The notes under the pieces: generated by a model
Told to the model about the DNA's origin: nothing
Seen by the model: the letters and a program-made list of their open reading frames with translations, nothing else
Databases searched by the model: none
Translations under genes and position numbers: made by a program
Assembly (NCBI RefSeq): GCF_001905545.1
Contig: NZ_LIPD01000008.1
Coordinates: 248,001 to 312,000, forward strand
Direction of reading: 5' to 3'
Length of the DNA stretch: 64,000 nucleotides
Origin: Streptomyces sp. CB02056
Lineage (GTDB): Bacteria > Actinomycetota > Actinomycetes > Streptomycetales > Streptomycetaceae
Part shown: one piece after another, positions 1-10,999 of the stretch
Layout: the number at the start of each line of letters is the position of its first letter
How positions within the stretch are numbered: position 1 is the stretch's first letter

Positions 1-1255
1 CGAAGAGCTGGGCGCCCGCGATGGCCGCGCCCAGCCCGACAACCCTCCAGGGGATGCGCCGGGTCCTGATCAGGACCGCCAGGCCGGCGACGGCCAGACC
101 CGCGAGTGCCACCGGGAGGGTGCTCGCCTTGGCCGCACTGGAGGCGGTCGCGAACATCGCCGCCAGGACGAAGACTCCCCACCCGAACTCCGGTGCCCGG
201 GGCGGCCCGTCGGCGTCGCCCGGGCCGCCGACCCTGCGGAGCCCGTCGGCGACCACGCCGATCAGCGCGATCAGCAGCGGCTGACTGTACGTCAGCGACA
301 TGCTCGACCAGGACATCAACCGGACGGCCGGCGCACCGAAGGTCCAGCTCATCACGGTGTTCGGGTAGACCGCGGTGAACTCGCCGACCGCGAAGAGCAG
401 CAGCGCGGCGAGCGGGCCGGCCCACGCCCGACCGGTGATCCGCTGGGCCACCACCGCCGTGATCAGCGCACCGAGCGCGGCGAACGCGGGGACGAGCAGC
501 CTGGTCTCGACCACCGGCAGGTCGATGTGGCCGACCATGTCGGTCATCGCCATGTGCGCGAACGTGAACCAGTGGTAGTGGAGCGGCTCCCCCGCCACCT
601 GCGGCAAGGTCAGCGGCACGTGCTGCTTGGCGTTGGCCGCCAGCGACAGCATGTACGGCATGTCGCCGAACAGCCGTGACTTCTCGTCCGTCGCCAGGAC
701 CGGGAACTTCGACAGGAAGACCAGGTAGTAGTACAGGCTGGTCAGGCCCACCAGCCCGGCCATCGACCAGGAACAGCCGAGGGACAGCCGCCGGTACCCG
801 CTGGGGCGCCAGTGCCGGCGCAGGCGCGGGACGAGCAGGAACGGGACGACCACGGCGAGCGGCCACCCGACGGCCACCGACTGGAGGCCCGCGCGGACGA
901 GGACCGCCCACGCCGCCAGCTCCAGCACCAGCCCGGTCACCGCGCCGAAGACGAGGTCCTCCAGCAGGGTGTGCGGACGCCTGCGCAGGGCCCGGAAGAC
1001 CAGGGTGCCCGGAAGCACCACGCCCCAGCCCGCGTAGAAGGTGTACCGGGCGATGTCACCGACCCTGGTGTCCGCGGCCAACAGCAGCCCCACCAGGAGC
1101 AGGTACGCGCAGACCGCAGGGAGGAACCGCCAGAGGGCGTGGGCCCCGGTTCTCCCGTCCGCCGTGCCGCCGGGCCGCCCGCCGGACGGCGCCGGAATAC
1201 CCGGGCGTCCTCCGGTGGCCGGCACTGCTCCGGTCGCGGTGCTGTTCGTATGCAT
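1..1255 (-). CDS. Polytopic membrane protein, C-terminus cut off by window edge
   Basis: The reverse strand is open from an ATG at 1255 to the left edge, giving 418 codons without a stop. About 35 polar, Pro/Gly-rich residues come first, followed by many hydrophobic segments (one is AVCAYLLLVGLLLA) separated by short basic loops. An extracytoplasmic-type loop carries an HYHWF motif. The layout resembles large actinobacterial GT-C-like or envelope-polysaccharide membrane proteins, but I do not recognise the exact family. It starts 95 bp after a GT2 glycosyltransferase gene on the same strand, so co-transcription and a role in cell-surface glycan or lipid-linked sugar handling are plausible inferences. 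A weak GAGAG lies upstream of the ATG. Confidence 0.7.
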   Translation of the reverse strand, partial: MHTNSTATGAVPATGGRPGIPAPSGGRPGGTADGRTGAHALWRFLPAVCAYLLLVGLLLAADTRVGDIARYTFYAGWGVVLPGTLVFRALRRRPHTLLEDLVFGAVTGLVLELAAWAVLVRAGLQSVAVGWPLAVVVPFLLVPRLRRHWRPSGYRRLSLGCSWSMAGLVGLTSLYYYLVFLSKFPVLATDEKSRLFGDMPYMLSLAANAKQHVPLTLPQVAGEPLHYHWFTFAHMAMTDMVGHIDLPVVETRLLVPAFAALGALITAVVAQRITGRAWAGPLAALLLFAVGEFTAVYPNTVMSWTFGAPAVRLMSWSSMSLTYSQPLLIALIGVVADGLRRVGGPGDADGPPRAPEFGWGVFVLAAMFATASSAAKASTLPVALAGLAVAGLAVLIRTRRIPWRVVGLGAAIAGAQLF

Positions 1256-1349
1256 GGTGTCCGTTCTCTCGTCCGAGCTCACAGCTCGCAGCACGGCAGC
1301 CCGGTGGAGGCCGGCGGCGGTCCGTCGACCGGCGTCGGAACGACTCCGG

Positions 1350-2366
1350 TCAGCCCGTGTAGGAGGCGCTGCGACGAGCTGTCGCGGGGTCGGTCCCCTC
1401 CGCCGAGTCATAGCCGACGAAGTAGGCCGGCCTGGCCTGTGCCGCCGAGTAGATGCGGCCGACGTACTCGCCCAGGAGGCCCATGCAGAAGAGCTGCACG
1501 GCGCCGAGGAACAGCATGCCGATGAACAGCGAGGACCAGCCGGGGACGGTCTTGTCGAGCGCGTACGCGACCACGGTGTAGACGCCGAGGGCGAAGCAGA
1601 GCACGAAGCTCAGCAGGCCGAGCCAGGTGGCGAGCCGCAGCGGGCTCGCGGAGAAGTTGGTGACGCTGTCGACGGCGAGGCGGACCATCTTGGACAGCGG
1701 GTAGTGGGTCGAGCCGGCGACCCGCTCCTCGCGCACGTAGACGACCTCGCCACTCGGGAAGCCGAGCCACGGCACCAGCAGCCGGTAGACCGGCTGGTGC
1801 TCGGGCATCGCCTTGAGAGCGTCCACCGCCGCGCGGCTGAGCAGCCGGAAGTCACCGGCCTGGTTGGGCATCTTCTTGCCGACGAGCTTGCGCATCAGCC
1901 AGTAGTAGGCGCCGGCGGTGCGGCGCTTGAAGATCGTGTCGGTGCCGCGGTCGCCGCGCACGCCGTAGACGATGTCGAGGTCCCGCTCCCGCGCGAGCGA
2001 GAGCATCTCGGGGATCTTCTCCGGCGGGTCCTGGAGGTCGGCGTCGATGGAGACGACGTAGTCGCCGAAGGCACGGTGGATGCCGGCGGTGAGCGCGGCC
2101 TGGTGCCCGGAGTTGCGGGCGAAGCGGACGATCCGGAACTCCGGCCAGTCCTGGTGGATCTTCTGCATCAGCGCCGGGGTGGCGTCCGTGCTCCCGTCGT
2201 CGATGCCGACCACTTCATACGTGATTCCCAGGCCGTCGAGGATCGGGCGCAGGCGCCGCACGGTCAGCGGCAGCGCCTCCTGCTCGTTGTAGATCGGCAT
2301 GACGACCGACAACAGCGGCGCCGGTTCCCCGGTCCGCCCGACTCCCTGCTCCACTGCGTTGAGCAT
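1350..2366 (-). CDS. GT2 family glycosyltransferase, DPM1/GtrB-like, with C-terminal membrane anchor
   Basis: Predicted to transfer a sugar from a nucleotide donor, probably onto a polyprenyl phosphate, at the inner face of the membrane. The GT-A domain begins with SVVMPIYNEQEALPL, then IDDGSTDATP, and the DxD-type segment DADLQDPPEKIPEM. GDFRLLSRAAVDAL is typical of the DPM1/GtrB group. Two hydrophobic helices near the C-terminus end in GLLGEYVGRIY, the usual cytoplasmic tail. The ATG at 2366 gives 338 aa; a GTG at 2354 is an alternative, because the GAAGAAGG ribosome-site-like stretch directly abuts the ATG. The reading frame stays open upstream, but that part has no domain content. The next gene leftward is the membrane protein at the window edge. 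Confidence 0.88.
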   Translation of the reverse strand: MLNAVEQGVGRTGEPAPLLSVVMPIYNEQEALPLTVRRLRPILDGLGITYEVVGIDDGSTDATPALMQKIHQDWPEFRIVRFARNSGHQAALTAGIHRAFGDYVVSIDADLQDPPEKIPEMLSLARERDLDIVYGVRGDRGTDTIFKRRTAGAYYWLMRKLVGKKMPNQAGDFRLLSRAAVDALKAMPEHQPVYRLLVPWLGFPSGEVVYVREERVAGSTHYPLSKMVRLAVDSVTNFSASPLRLATWLGLLSFVLCFALGVYTVVAYALDKTVPGWSSLFIGMLFLGAVQLFCMGLLGEYVGRIYSAAQARPAYFVGYDSAEGTDPATARRSASYTG

Positions 2367-2577
2367 CCTTCTTCGCCTGTCCCCATGTGATCCGAAAGCG
2401 GTTGGGCGGCATGGACCGCCGGGTCGACCCACCGGCCGGAATCCTTCCCCCTCCGCACCCGGAGCATCGCGGACGCCGGCGGGGGAGAGCCAATGAGCGG
2501 CAGGATAGCAGTCCATTCCAAGGGCACTCTCAACGGACCTGTTACCTGATCGCCGTCGATTCGATATCCCGACACGC

Positions 2578-2616
2578 CGAAGGGCCCCGCGCACCCGGGG
2601 TGCGCGGGGCCCTTCG
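2578..2616 (-). terminator. Terminator of the str operon (after tuf)
   Basis: A perfect 19-bp inverted repeat with a single central base, starting CGAAGGGCCCC, lies 38 bp after the tuf stop. There is no T-run, as is common for actinobacterial hairpin terminators. It may also insulate the GT2 gene promoter. Confidence 0.85.
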
Positions 2617-2653
2617 GACGAGCCTGTACGAGGCAGGCAGGTCAGATCGTCAA

Positions 2654-3847
<1,194 letters not shown>

Positions 3848-3960
3848 TGAGTCCTCCTGAGGACAGTTCCTGTACGCCGTGCTGACGCCAGTTGGTCTTT
3901 GATCGGTTTTGGTGCGGGTTGCCCGGAGGACATCCCGTGCCGTCCCGCTGGTGGGGGGGC

Positions 3961-4007
3961 CGGAGGCTCCCGGGAGGATCCGACCGGATCCTCCCGAGAC
4001 GCCTCCG
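3961..4007 (-). terminator. Large hairpin in the fusA-tuf gap
   Basis: An 11-bp perfect inner stem, CGGGAGGATCC with a 4-nt loop (3971-3996), is extended by an outer 7-bp stem CGGAGGC/GCCTCCG. Being between fusA and tuf it could act as a partial terminator or processing site that uncouples tuf from the upstream genes. That role is inferred from position and structure only. Confidence 0.6.
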
Positions 4008-4028
4008 AATAGCCTAAGGCTTCGTAAT

Positions 4029-4047
4029 CGTCCCGATTATCGGGACG
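4029..4047 (-). terminator. Short palindrome directly after the fusA stop
   Basis: A 9-bp perfect inverted repeat (CGTCCCGAT, one base, ATCGGGACG) abuts the fusA stop codon. With the larger hairpin just downstream it forms a double stem-loop. Confidence 0.5.
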
Positions 4048-6153
<2,106 letters not shown>

Positions 6154-6192
6154 TGTGGCTCGTTCTCTCTCTGTCTAGTGACGGGGTACGGA

Positions 6193-6663
6193 CTACCAGC
6201 GGTAGTGCGCGAAGGCCTTGTTGGACTCGGCCATCTTGTGGGTGTCCTCGCGACGCTTCACGGAAGCGCCCAGGCCGTTGCTGGCGTCGAGGATCTCGTT
6301 CATCAGGCGCTCGGTCATGGTCTTCTCGCGACGGGCGCGGGAGTACCCGACCATCCAGCGCAGCGCCAGGGTGCTGGCGCGGCCCGGACGGACCTCGACC
6401 GGAACCTGGTAGGTCGCGCCACCGACACGGCGGGACTTGACCTCGAGGGCCGGCTTGACGTTCTCCAGCGCGCGCTTCAGCGTCACGACGGGGTCCGAGC
6501 CGGTCTTCTCACGGACGCCCTCGAGGGCGCCGTAGACGATCCGCTCAGCGGTGGAACGCTTGCCGTGCAGCAGGATCTTGTTGACCAGCTGGGTGACGAC
6601 CGGGGAGCCGTAAACCGGGTCGATGATGACCGGGCGCTTCGGGGCGGGGCCCTTACGAGGCAT
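6193..6663 (-). CDS. rpsG: 30S ribosomal protein S7
   Basis: Primary 16S rRNA-binding protein that nucleates assembly of the 30S head; in Escherichia coli it is also the translational repressor of the str operon. The 156 aa are the usual length, with MPRKGPAPKRPVIIDPVYGS at the N-terminus and KREDTHKMAESNKAFAHYRW at the end. Its ATG lies 2 bp past the rpsL stop, so translation is probably coupled. Confidence 0.98.
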   Translation of the reverse strand: MPRKGPAPKRPVIIDPVYGSPVVTQLVNKILLHGKRSTAERIVYGALEGVREKTGSDPVVTLKRALENVKPALEVKSRRVGGATYQVPVEVRPGRASTLALRWMVGYSRARREKTMTERLMNEILDASNGLGASVKRREDTHKMAESNKAFAHYRW

Positions 6664-6665
6664 TC

Positions 6666-7037
6666 TTACTTCTCCTTCTTGGCGCCGTAGCGGCTGCGAG
6701 CCTGCTTGCGGTTCTTGACACCCTGGGTGTCAAGCGAACCGCGGATGATCTTGTAGCGGACACCAGGAAGGTCCTTCACACGACCACCGCGCACCAGCAC
6801 GATGGAGTGCTCCTGCAGGTTGTGGCCCTCGCCCGGGATGTAAGCGGTGACCTCGATCCCGCTGGTGAGGCGCACACGGGCGACCTTGCGGAGAGCCGAG
6901 TTCGGCTTCTTCGGGGTGGTCGTGTACACACGCGTGCAGACCCCACGGCGCTGCGGGGAACCCTTCAGCGCGGGAGTCTTGTTCTTCTCGACCTTGTCCT
7001 GCCGGCCCTTTCGGACCAGCTGCTGGATCGTAGGCAC
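6666..7037 (-). CDS. rpsL: 30S ribosomal protein S12
   Basis: Decoding-centre protein of the 30S subunit. The 123 aa include TTPKKPNSALRK (Lys43 and Lys44) and GGRVKDLPG (Lys88). The lysines matching E. coli Lys43 and Lys88 are intact, so the classic streptomycin-resistance substitutions are absent. The start is GTG at 7037. It is the first gene of the str operon, preceded by a leader of roughly 240 nt. Confidence 0.98.
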   Translation of the reverse strand: MPTIQQLVRKGRQDKVEKNKTPALKGSPQRRGVCTRVYTTTPKKPNSALRKVARVRLTSGIEVTAYIPGEGHNLQEHSIVLVRGGRVKDLPGVRYKIIRGSLDTQGVKNRKQARSRYGAKKEK

Positions 7038-7414
7038 CGTTTCTCCGTTTTCTGTGTGCCAAGGCTTGGTGGAACTAACCTGCGGTGTCTCCCCTCACAC
7101 ACGGCCCCGTGGTCGACCCACGCGGTCGGGTGTGTTGGGCTTGTTACGACACGGAATCCCATGGCTGCTGTACAGCGACGGCGCTCTACGCGCGGGACGC
7201 TGGGAAGCGCTCCGGCTCGGCGCGGCGACCGGTGTGCATGCACGCACAAGGACCCGGGGACACCCCAGGCACAAGGTCAGAGCGTACCTAGCGCATCGGG
7301 CTCGGTCAAAACAAATGCAACGCCGCAGGTCGCGGGGCCGGCCCTCGAAACGGGACGGGAAACGACGAGGGCGGCACCCATACCACGGCCGAGAACCCCC
7401 CGCACGGCGAAACC
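7038..7414 (-). other. rpsL leader and upstream spacer, no gene
   Basis: This 377-bp stretch holds the str promoter (7281-7309) and a long untranslated leader. Short open frames here lack a coding signature. No strong terminator hairpin for the upstream DUF2142 gene could be seen. Confidence 0.6.
7281..7309 (-). promoter_or_regulatory. Promoter of the str operon
   Basis: On the reverse strand TTGACC (7304-7309) and TACGCT (7281-7286) are separated by exactly 17 bp, a good match to the housekeeping HrdB-type consensus. It is the best promoter-like match I found upstream of rpsL. Confidence 0.75.
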
Positions 7415-9034
7415 CTACGCCTCCGCGCGGACGGCGGCGAGCGGGGCACTCCCGTCGTCGGCGCCGTCCCCGGACGTCCCGGCCGACGACACCTCGCCCT
7501 GCTGCTGGTCGGTCTCCTTCCGGTCCGACAGGGCGACGAGCAGCCCCAGCGCCGCCACGGCCACCCCGTACAGCAGCACGCAGGGCTGCCAGCCCACGAA
7601 CGGCGGCGCCCAGTGGGCCGGGCTGATGAAGAACGACCCGCCGGTACCGACCGCCATGCGGCGCAGCGCCCAGACGAACGCCGCGAAGTCGGCCAGGGCC
7701 AGCGCGGCGGAGCAGAGCACCATCAGCCGACGCCAGGCGAAACCGCCCTGCGGCAGCCGCTCGTGGCAGATCGCGGCGCACACGATCGGCAGCCCGACGG
7801 CGAACGGCAGCAGGTAGCGGCCCTGCCAGATCATGCCGACCTTCTGCGCCTGCATGGCCTGGGCCACCAGCGGTATGACCACTATCCCGGCCAGGATCCC
7901 CAGGACGGCCAGGGAGTCCCTGAGCCGCGCGTAGCAGAGCGCGAGCAGCGACAGGAGGACCGCCACGCCGCACCACAGCAGCAGCGTCACGGCCGGGGGT
8001 TCGGCGTCCAGCCAGCCGAAGTAGCCGATCATCTGCTTCATGTACAGCAGACCGTTGTCGAAGGTCTGACGGGCCGCGGACAGCGGAGTGAAGCCGCTCG
8101 GGGCGTTGATGACCGAGTGGTCCGGGTGGGTCGAGGACCAGACGAGGGCCACGCCGGCCGAGACCGCGGTCAGAGCGCCCCAGACCCAGGTCGCCCGATG
8201 GCGCAGGATCGAACCCAGCACGTCCCGGCGCCCGAGCAGCAGCAGGGCGAAGAAGACCGCCCCGCTGCACCAGATCACGCCCAACGGCCGGATGCTGATC
8301 AGCACGGTCGCACCGATGCCGAGCCGGGCGACGCGGCGGCTCAGGAGCTGTGGGTCCGGGTTCATCAGCAGCGCCACGGCGGCGCTCCAGACCAGGATGC
8401 CCGCGGCGATCTCCGGGCCGCTCGGGTTGACCACACCGAACATGAACAGCGACATCGGGGTGGCGGCCGCCACCACTCCGAGGATGCCGAGGGAACGCCG
8501 ACGCCACTCCGCCGCCGAGACCACCGCACTCGCCACCAGGGCGGCGCAGATCGCGGCCGAGATCAGGCGCATCAGGTAGAAGGCCGTCTTGCCGGGGAGC
8601 AGCAGGCTGGGCCAGCCGACGGCGAAGTAGTACGCCGGGTGGTAGCGGCCCGCCGACGTGGTCACCTCGGCCGTCCCGGAGCGCTGCTTGAGCGCGGGTG
8701 CGCAGTCGGCCGACTGCCAGGGCTTGAAGGCGTAGCAGGAGTGGGTCTCCGCCACGTCCTCGTAGATCCGCGGGAGCACCACCCCGCTCTCGGCCCAGTA
8801 GCTTTTGATCCCGCCGACCGTGTGCGGGGTCATGACCTCCTCGCCGTTGACCTGGCCGCGGGCGACCGCGCCGGCCCGGATGAGGTGCGCGGGTTCGTCC
8901 GGCGAACCGCCGATCGGAGTCGCCAGCGACCAGGACGCGCTCAGCGCGAACAGGATCGCGAACGCGACCGCCCACAGCCGCCGGGGCGAGGTCGCAAGCC
9001 GCTCGGCGATGCTCTTGACGGCAGTGATCATCAT
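7415..9034 (-). CDS. DUF2142 family polytopic membrane protein
   Basis: The reading frame ends in a hydrophilic tail after about a dozen hydrophobic segments. The conserved GSPDEPAHLIRAG segment, just after the first membrane helix and followed by a large extracytoplasmic loop with Cys residues, is the hallmark of DUF2142, a family with GT-C-like topology found in cell-surface polysaccharide loci. I chose the ATG pair at 9034/9031 (539 aa), because the conserved part begins shortly after it. Starts at 9082 and 9127 would add a polar stretch without support. Function is unknown; a role in extracytoplasmic glycosylation is inferred from family membership. Confidence 0.8.
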   Translation of the reverse strand: MMITAVKSIAERLATSPRRLWAVAFAILFALSASWSLATPIGGSPDEPAHLIRAGAVARGQVNGEEVMTPHTVGGIKSYWAESGVVLPRIYEDVAETHSCYAFKPWQSADCAPALKQRSGTAEVTTSAGRYHPAYYFAVGWPSLLLPGKTAFYLMRLISAAICAALVASAVVSAAEWRRRSLGILGVVAAATPMSLFMFGVVNPSGPEIAAGILVWSAAVALLMNPDPQLLSRRVARLGIGATVLISIRPLGVIWCSGAVFFALLLLGRRDVLGSILRHRATWVWGALTAVSAGVALVWSSTHPDHSVINAPSGFTPLSAARQTFDNGLLYMKQMIGYFGWLDAEPPAVTLLLWCGVAVLLSLLALCYARLRDSLAVLGILAGIVVIPLVAQAMQAQKVGMIWQGRYLLPFAVGLPIVCAAICHERLPQGGFAWRRLMVLCSAALALADFAAFVWALRRMAVGTGGSFFISPAHWAPPFVGWQPCVLLYGVAVAALGLLVALSDRKETDQQQGEVSSAGTSGDGADDGSAPLAAVRAEA

Positions 9035-9363
9035 CTGGAAATGGGCCTTTGGGGTCGGTCCGAACTCGGCGTGCGGCACCATGGCCGGGCGTGGTGGGTG
9101 CTCGCATCGACGAGATGTAACAGGCAACGGTCAGCCATGGACGAGAAGACCGTACCGAACCGAGCCCTGAGGGACTAATGGCACCCTCCCGATGGCGGTC
9201 TCCGAGCCCGGCGGGCCCGGTGCGGTCCACCGGCGACGAGGGACGGTACCCAACAGGTTCAGACGGTACCCAGCGGGATCACCAAGGTCCAGAGCGTACC
9301 GCCCGGACCTCCGACCAGCAGGCCGGACACGGGCCGCCGCGGGGCCACCGGACCGGACCGGCC
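9035..9363. other. 329-bp intergenic region with a short direct repeat
   Basis: No gene seen. GACGGTACCCA occurs twice, at 9242-9252 and 9262-9272, a spacing of 20 bp (two helical turns). This could be an operator for the leftward DUF2142 gene, but there is no other support. Confidence 0.4.
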
Positions 9364-9918
9364 TCAGGCGAGGCCGATGAGGATCATCAAGGTCCAGAAC
9401 GCGCAGCCCAGGTAGCCGATGACCAGGCCGAGGACGGCCGCCCAGTCGCCGTCCATGTTGCGGCGGCGGATCTCCGCGCGGGCGATGTGGCCGGTGACCA
9501 CGGCGGGGGCGGAGAGGCCGACCAGGCCGGCCACCAGGGAGACCACGGCGAGCACGTTGGTCTGGCGGGCCTGGGGCGGCGGCGGGACCGGCATGAAGGT
9601 GGCCGGAACGGGCGTGGCCGCGGTGGGCGGCGGCGCCGTCATCGGCCCCGAGGGCAGGTCGGCCACCAGCACGGCCAGCTGGCCGTAGGTCTGCGCGGCG
9701 GCCACCGCCTCGTGGCGCTGCTCGTACTCCTGGACGGTGAGCCGCCCCTCGGCGAACGCGGCCTTGAGCACGTCCAGCGTGCGGTCCCGGTCCGCGTGGC
9801 CCGCCCGCATCGCGGCCTGCGACGCCACCGCGGGCGCGGGCGCCGGCTGCCAGCCACCCGCCGGCAGCTTGCCGGGCGGATAGCCGGAACCGGGCTCGCC
9901 CCATGGTTGTACGGACAT
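9364..9918 (-). CDS. DUF1707/DUF4190-type membrane protein
   Basis: The 184-aa protein has a Pro/Gly-rich N-terminus, then the DUF1707 domain (MRAGHADRDRTLDVLKAAFAEGRLTVQEYEQR, about residues 37-90, described by this motif start and end), a Pro-rich linker, and two hydrophobic helices (TNVLAVVSLVAGLVGL and AAVLGLVIGYLGCAFW) as in DUF4190. Such proteins are common in actinomycetes and have no settled function. The DUF1707 part may bind other proteins and be tethered to the membrane. ATG start at 9918, divergent from the ABC transporter genes. Confidence 0.82.
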   Translation of the reverse strand: MSVQPWGEPGSGYPPGKLPAGGWQPAPAPAVASQAAMRAGHADRDRTLDVLKAAFAEGRLTVQEYEQRHEAVAAAQTYGQLAVLVADLPSGPMTAPPPTAATPVPATFMPVPPPPQARQTNVLAVVSLVAGLVGLSAPAVVTGHIARAEIRRRNMDGDWAAVLGLVIGYLGCAFWTLMILIGLA

Positions 9919-10177
9919 CCGCCACCTCCCGGTAGCGCGGTACCCCCGCGCACGTCACTGCTCCCTCATAGTGCAGGACGAACGGCCGAACTGAGTAGTT
10001 GCCAAATCGGCCCAGTAGCCGCCGAGAAGACGATTTCGCGTGGCGTTCCTCACGCGTTCGGCGGACACGCTCAGGGGATGCTCAACTCGGGCGACAGGCT
10101 GTTCGAGCAATGACAGGCTGAGCCCGGAGAGACCCGCACCACGACGACGTCCACCACCACGAGCAGAGAAGGCCGCC

Positions 10178-10999
10178 ATGCAGGCGTCAGCGCCGCCGTC
10201 CCCCGACCTCTCCGGGCCGGGAACCCCGTCCGCCGTCAGCATCCAGGGGCTCTGGAAGCACTTCGGCCCCCAGGCCGCGGTGGCCGGGCTGAGCCTGGAG
10301 CTGCCGGCCGGGGCGTTCATCGGCCTGGTCGGGCCGAACGGTGCCGGCAAGACCACCACGCTGTCGATGGTCACCGGGCTGCTCCGGCCCGACCAGGGCA
10401 CCGTCCTGGTGCACGGCGCCGACGTGTGGGCGGACCCGGTCACGGTCAAGGCCCGGATCGGCATCCTGCCCGAGGGCCTGCGGATGTTCGAGCGGCTCAG
10501 CGGGCGCGAGCTGCTCCAGTACACCGGGCGGCTGCGCGGCCTGCCCGGCGCCGAGGTGGACCGGCGGGCCGAGGAGCTGCTGGCCGTCCTGGACCTCGGC
10601 CGGGACGCCGACAAGCTGGTCGCCGACTACTCCACCGGCATGCGCAAGAAGATCGGCCTGGCCGCCGCGCTGCTGCACAACCCGGACGTGCTGTTCCTGG
10701 ACGAGCCCTTCGAGGGCGTCGACCCGGTCTCCGCCCAGACCATCCGCGGCGTGCTCAAGCGGTACGCCGCGGCCGGCTCCACGGTGATCTTCTCCAGCCA
10801 CGTGATGGAACTGGTCGAGCAGCTCTGCGACTGGGTCGCGGTGGTCAACGCCGGCCAGGTGATAGCCCAGGGGCCGCTGGACTCCGTCCGGGGCGGGCGC
10901 AGCCTGCACGAGGCCTTCCTGGAGCTGATCGGCGTCCGCGAGGACGACGGGCAGGCGCTCGGCTGGCTCGGCGGCGGGCAGGCCGGGGGCACCCTGTGA
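10178..10999 (+). CDS. ABC transporter ATP-binding protein (ABC-2 type)
   Basis: Nucleotide-binding subunit of an exporter-type transporter. The 273 aa carry Walker A GPNGAGKTTT, a YSTGMRKKIGLA signature motif, Walker B DVLFLDEPFEG, and the switch His in FSSHVMELVE. The ATG at 10178 has AGAAGG 5 nt upstream; the reading frame is open further upstream but without domain content. The stop overlaps the permease start by 4 nt (GTGA), indicating coupled translation. The substrate cannot be inferred. Confidence 0.93.
   Translation: MQASAPPSPDLSGPGTPSAVSIQGLWKHFGPQAAVAGLSLELPAGAFIGLVGPNGAGKTTTLSMVTGLLRPDQGTVLVHGADVWADPVTVKARIGILPEGLRMFERLSGRELLQYTGRLRGLPGAEVDRRAEELLAVLDLGRDADKLVADYSTGMRKKIGLAAALLHNPDVLFLDEPFEGVDPVSAQTIRGVLKRYAAAGSTVIFSSHVMELVEQLCDWVAVVNAGQVIAQGPLDSVRGGRSLHEAFLELIGVREDDGQALGWLGGGQAGGTL

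Noticed and set aside
6847..7626. Plus-strand frame across the rpsL leader
   Set aside because: It overlaps rpsL and the DUF2142 gene antisense, is Arg/Pro-rich, and the region has a clear leftward promoter instead.
9242..9272. Pair of GACGGTACCCA repeats as a regulator site
   Set aside because: Two copies only, no promoter linked with confidence; noted in the intergenic entry but not raised to a finding.
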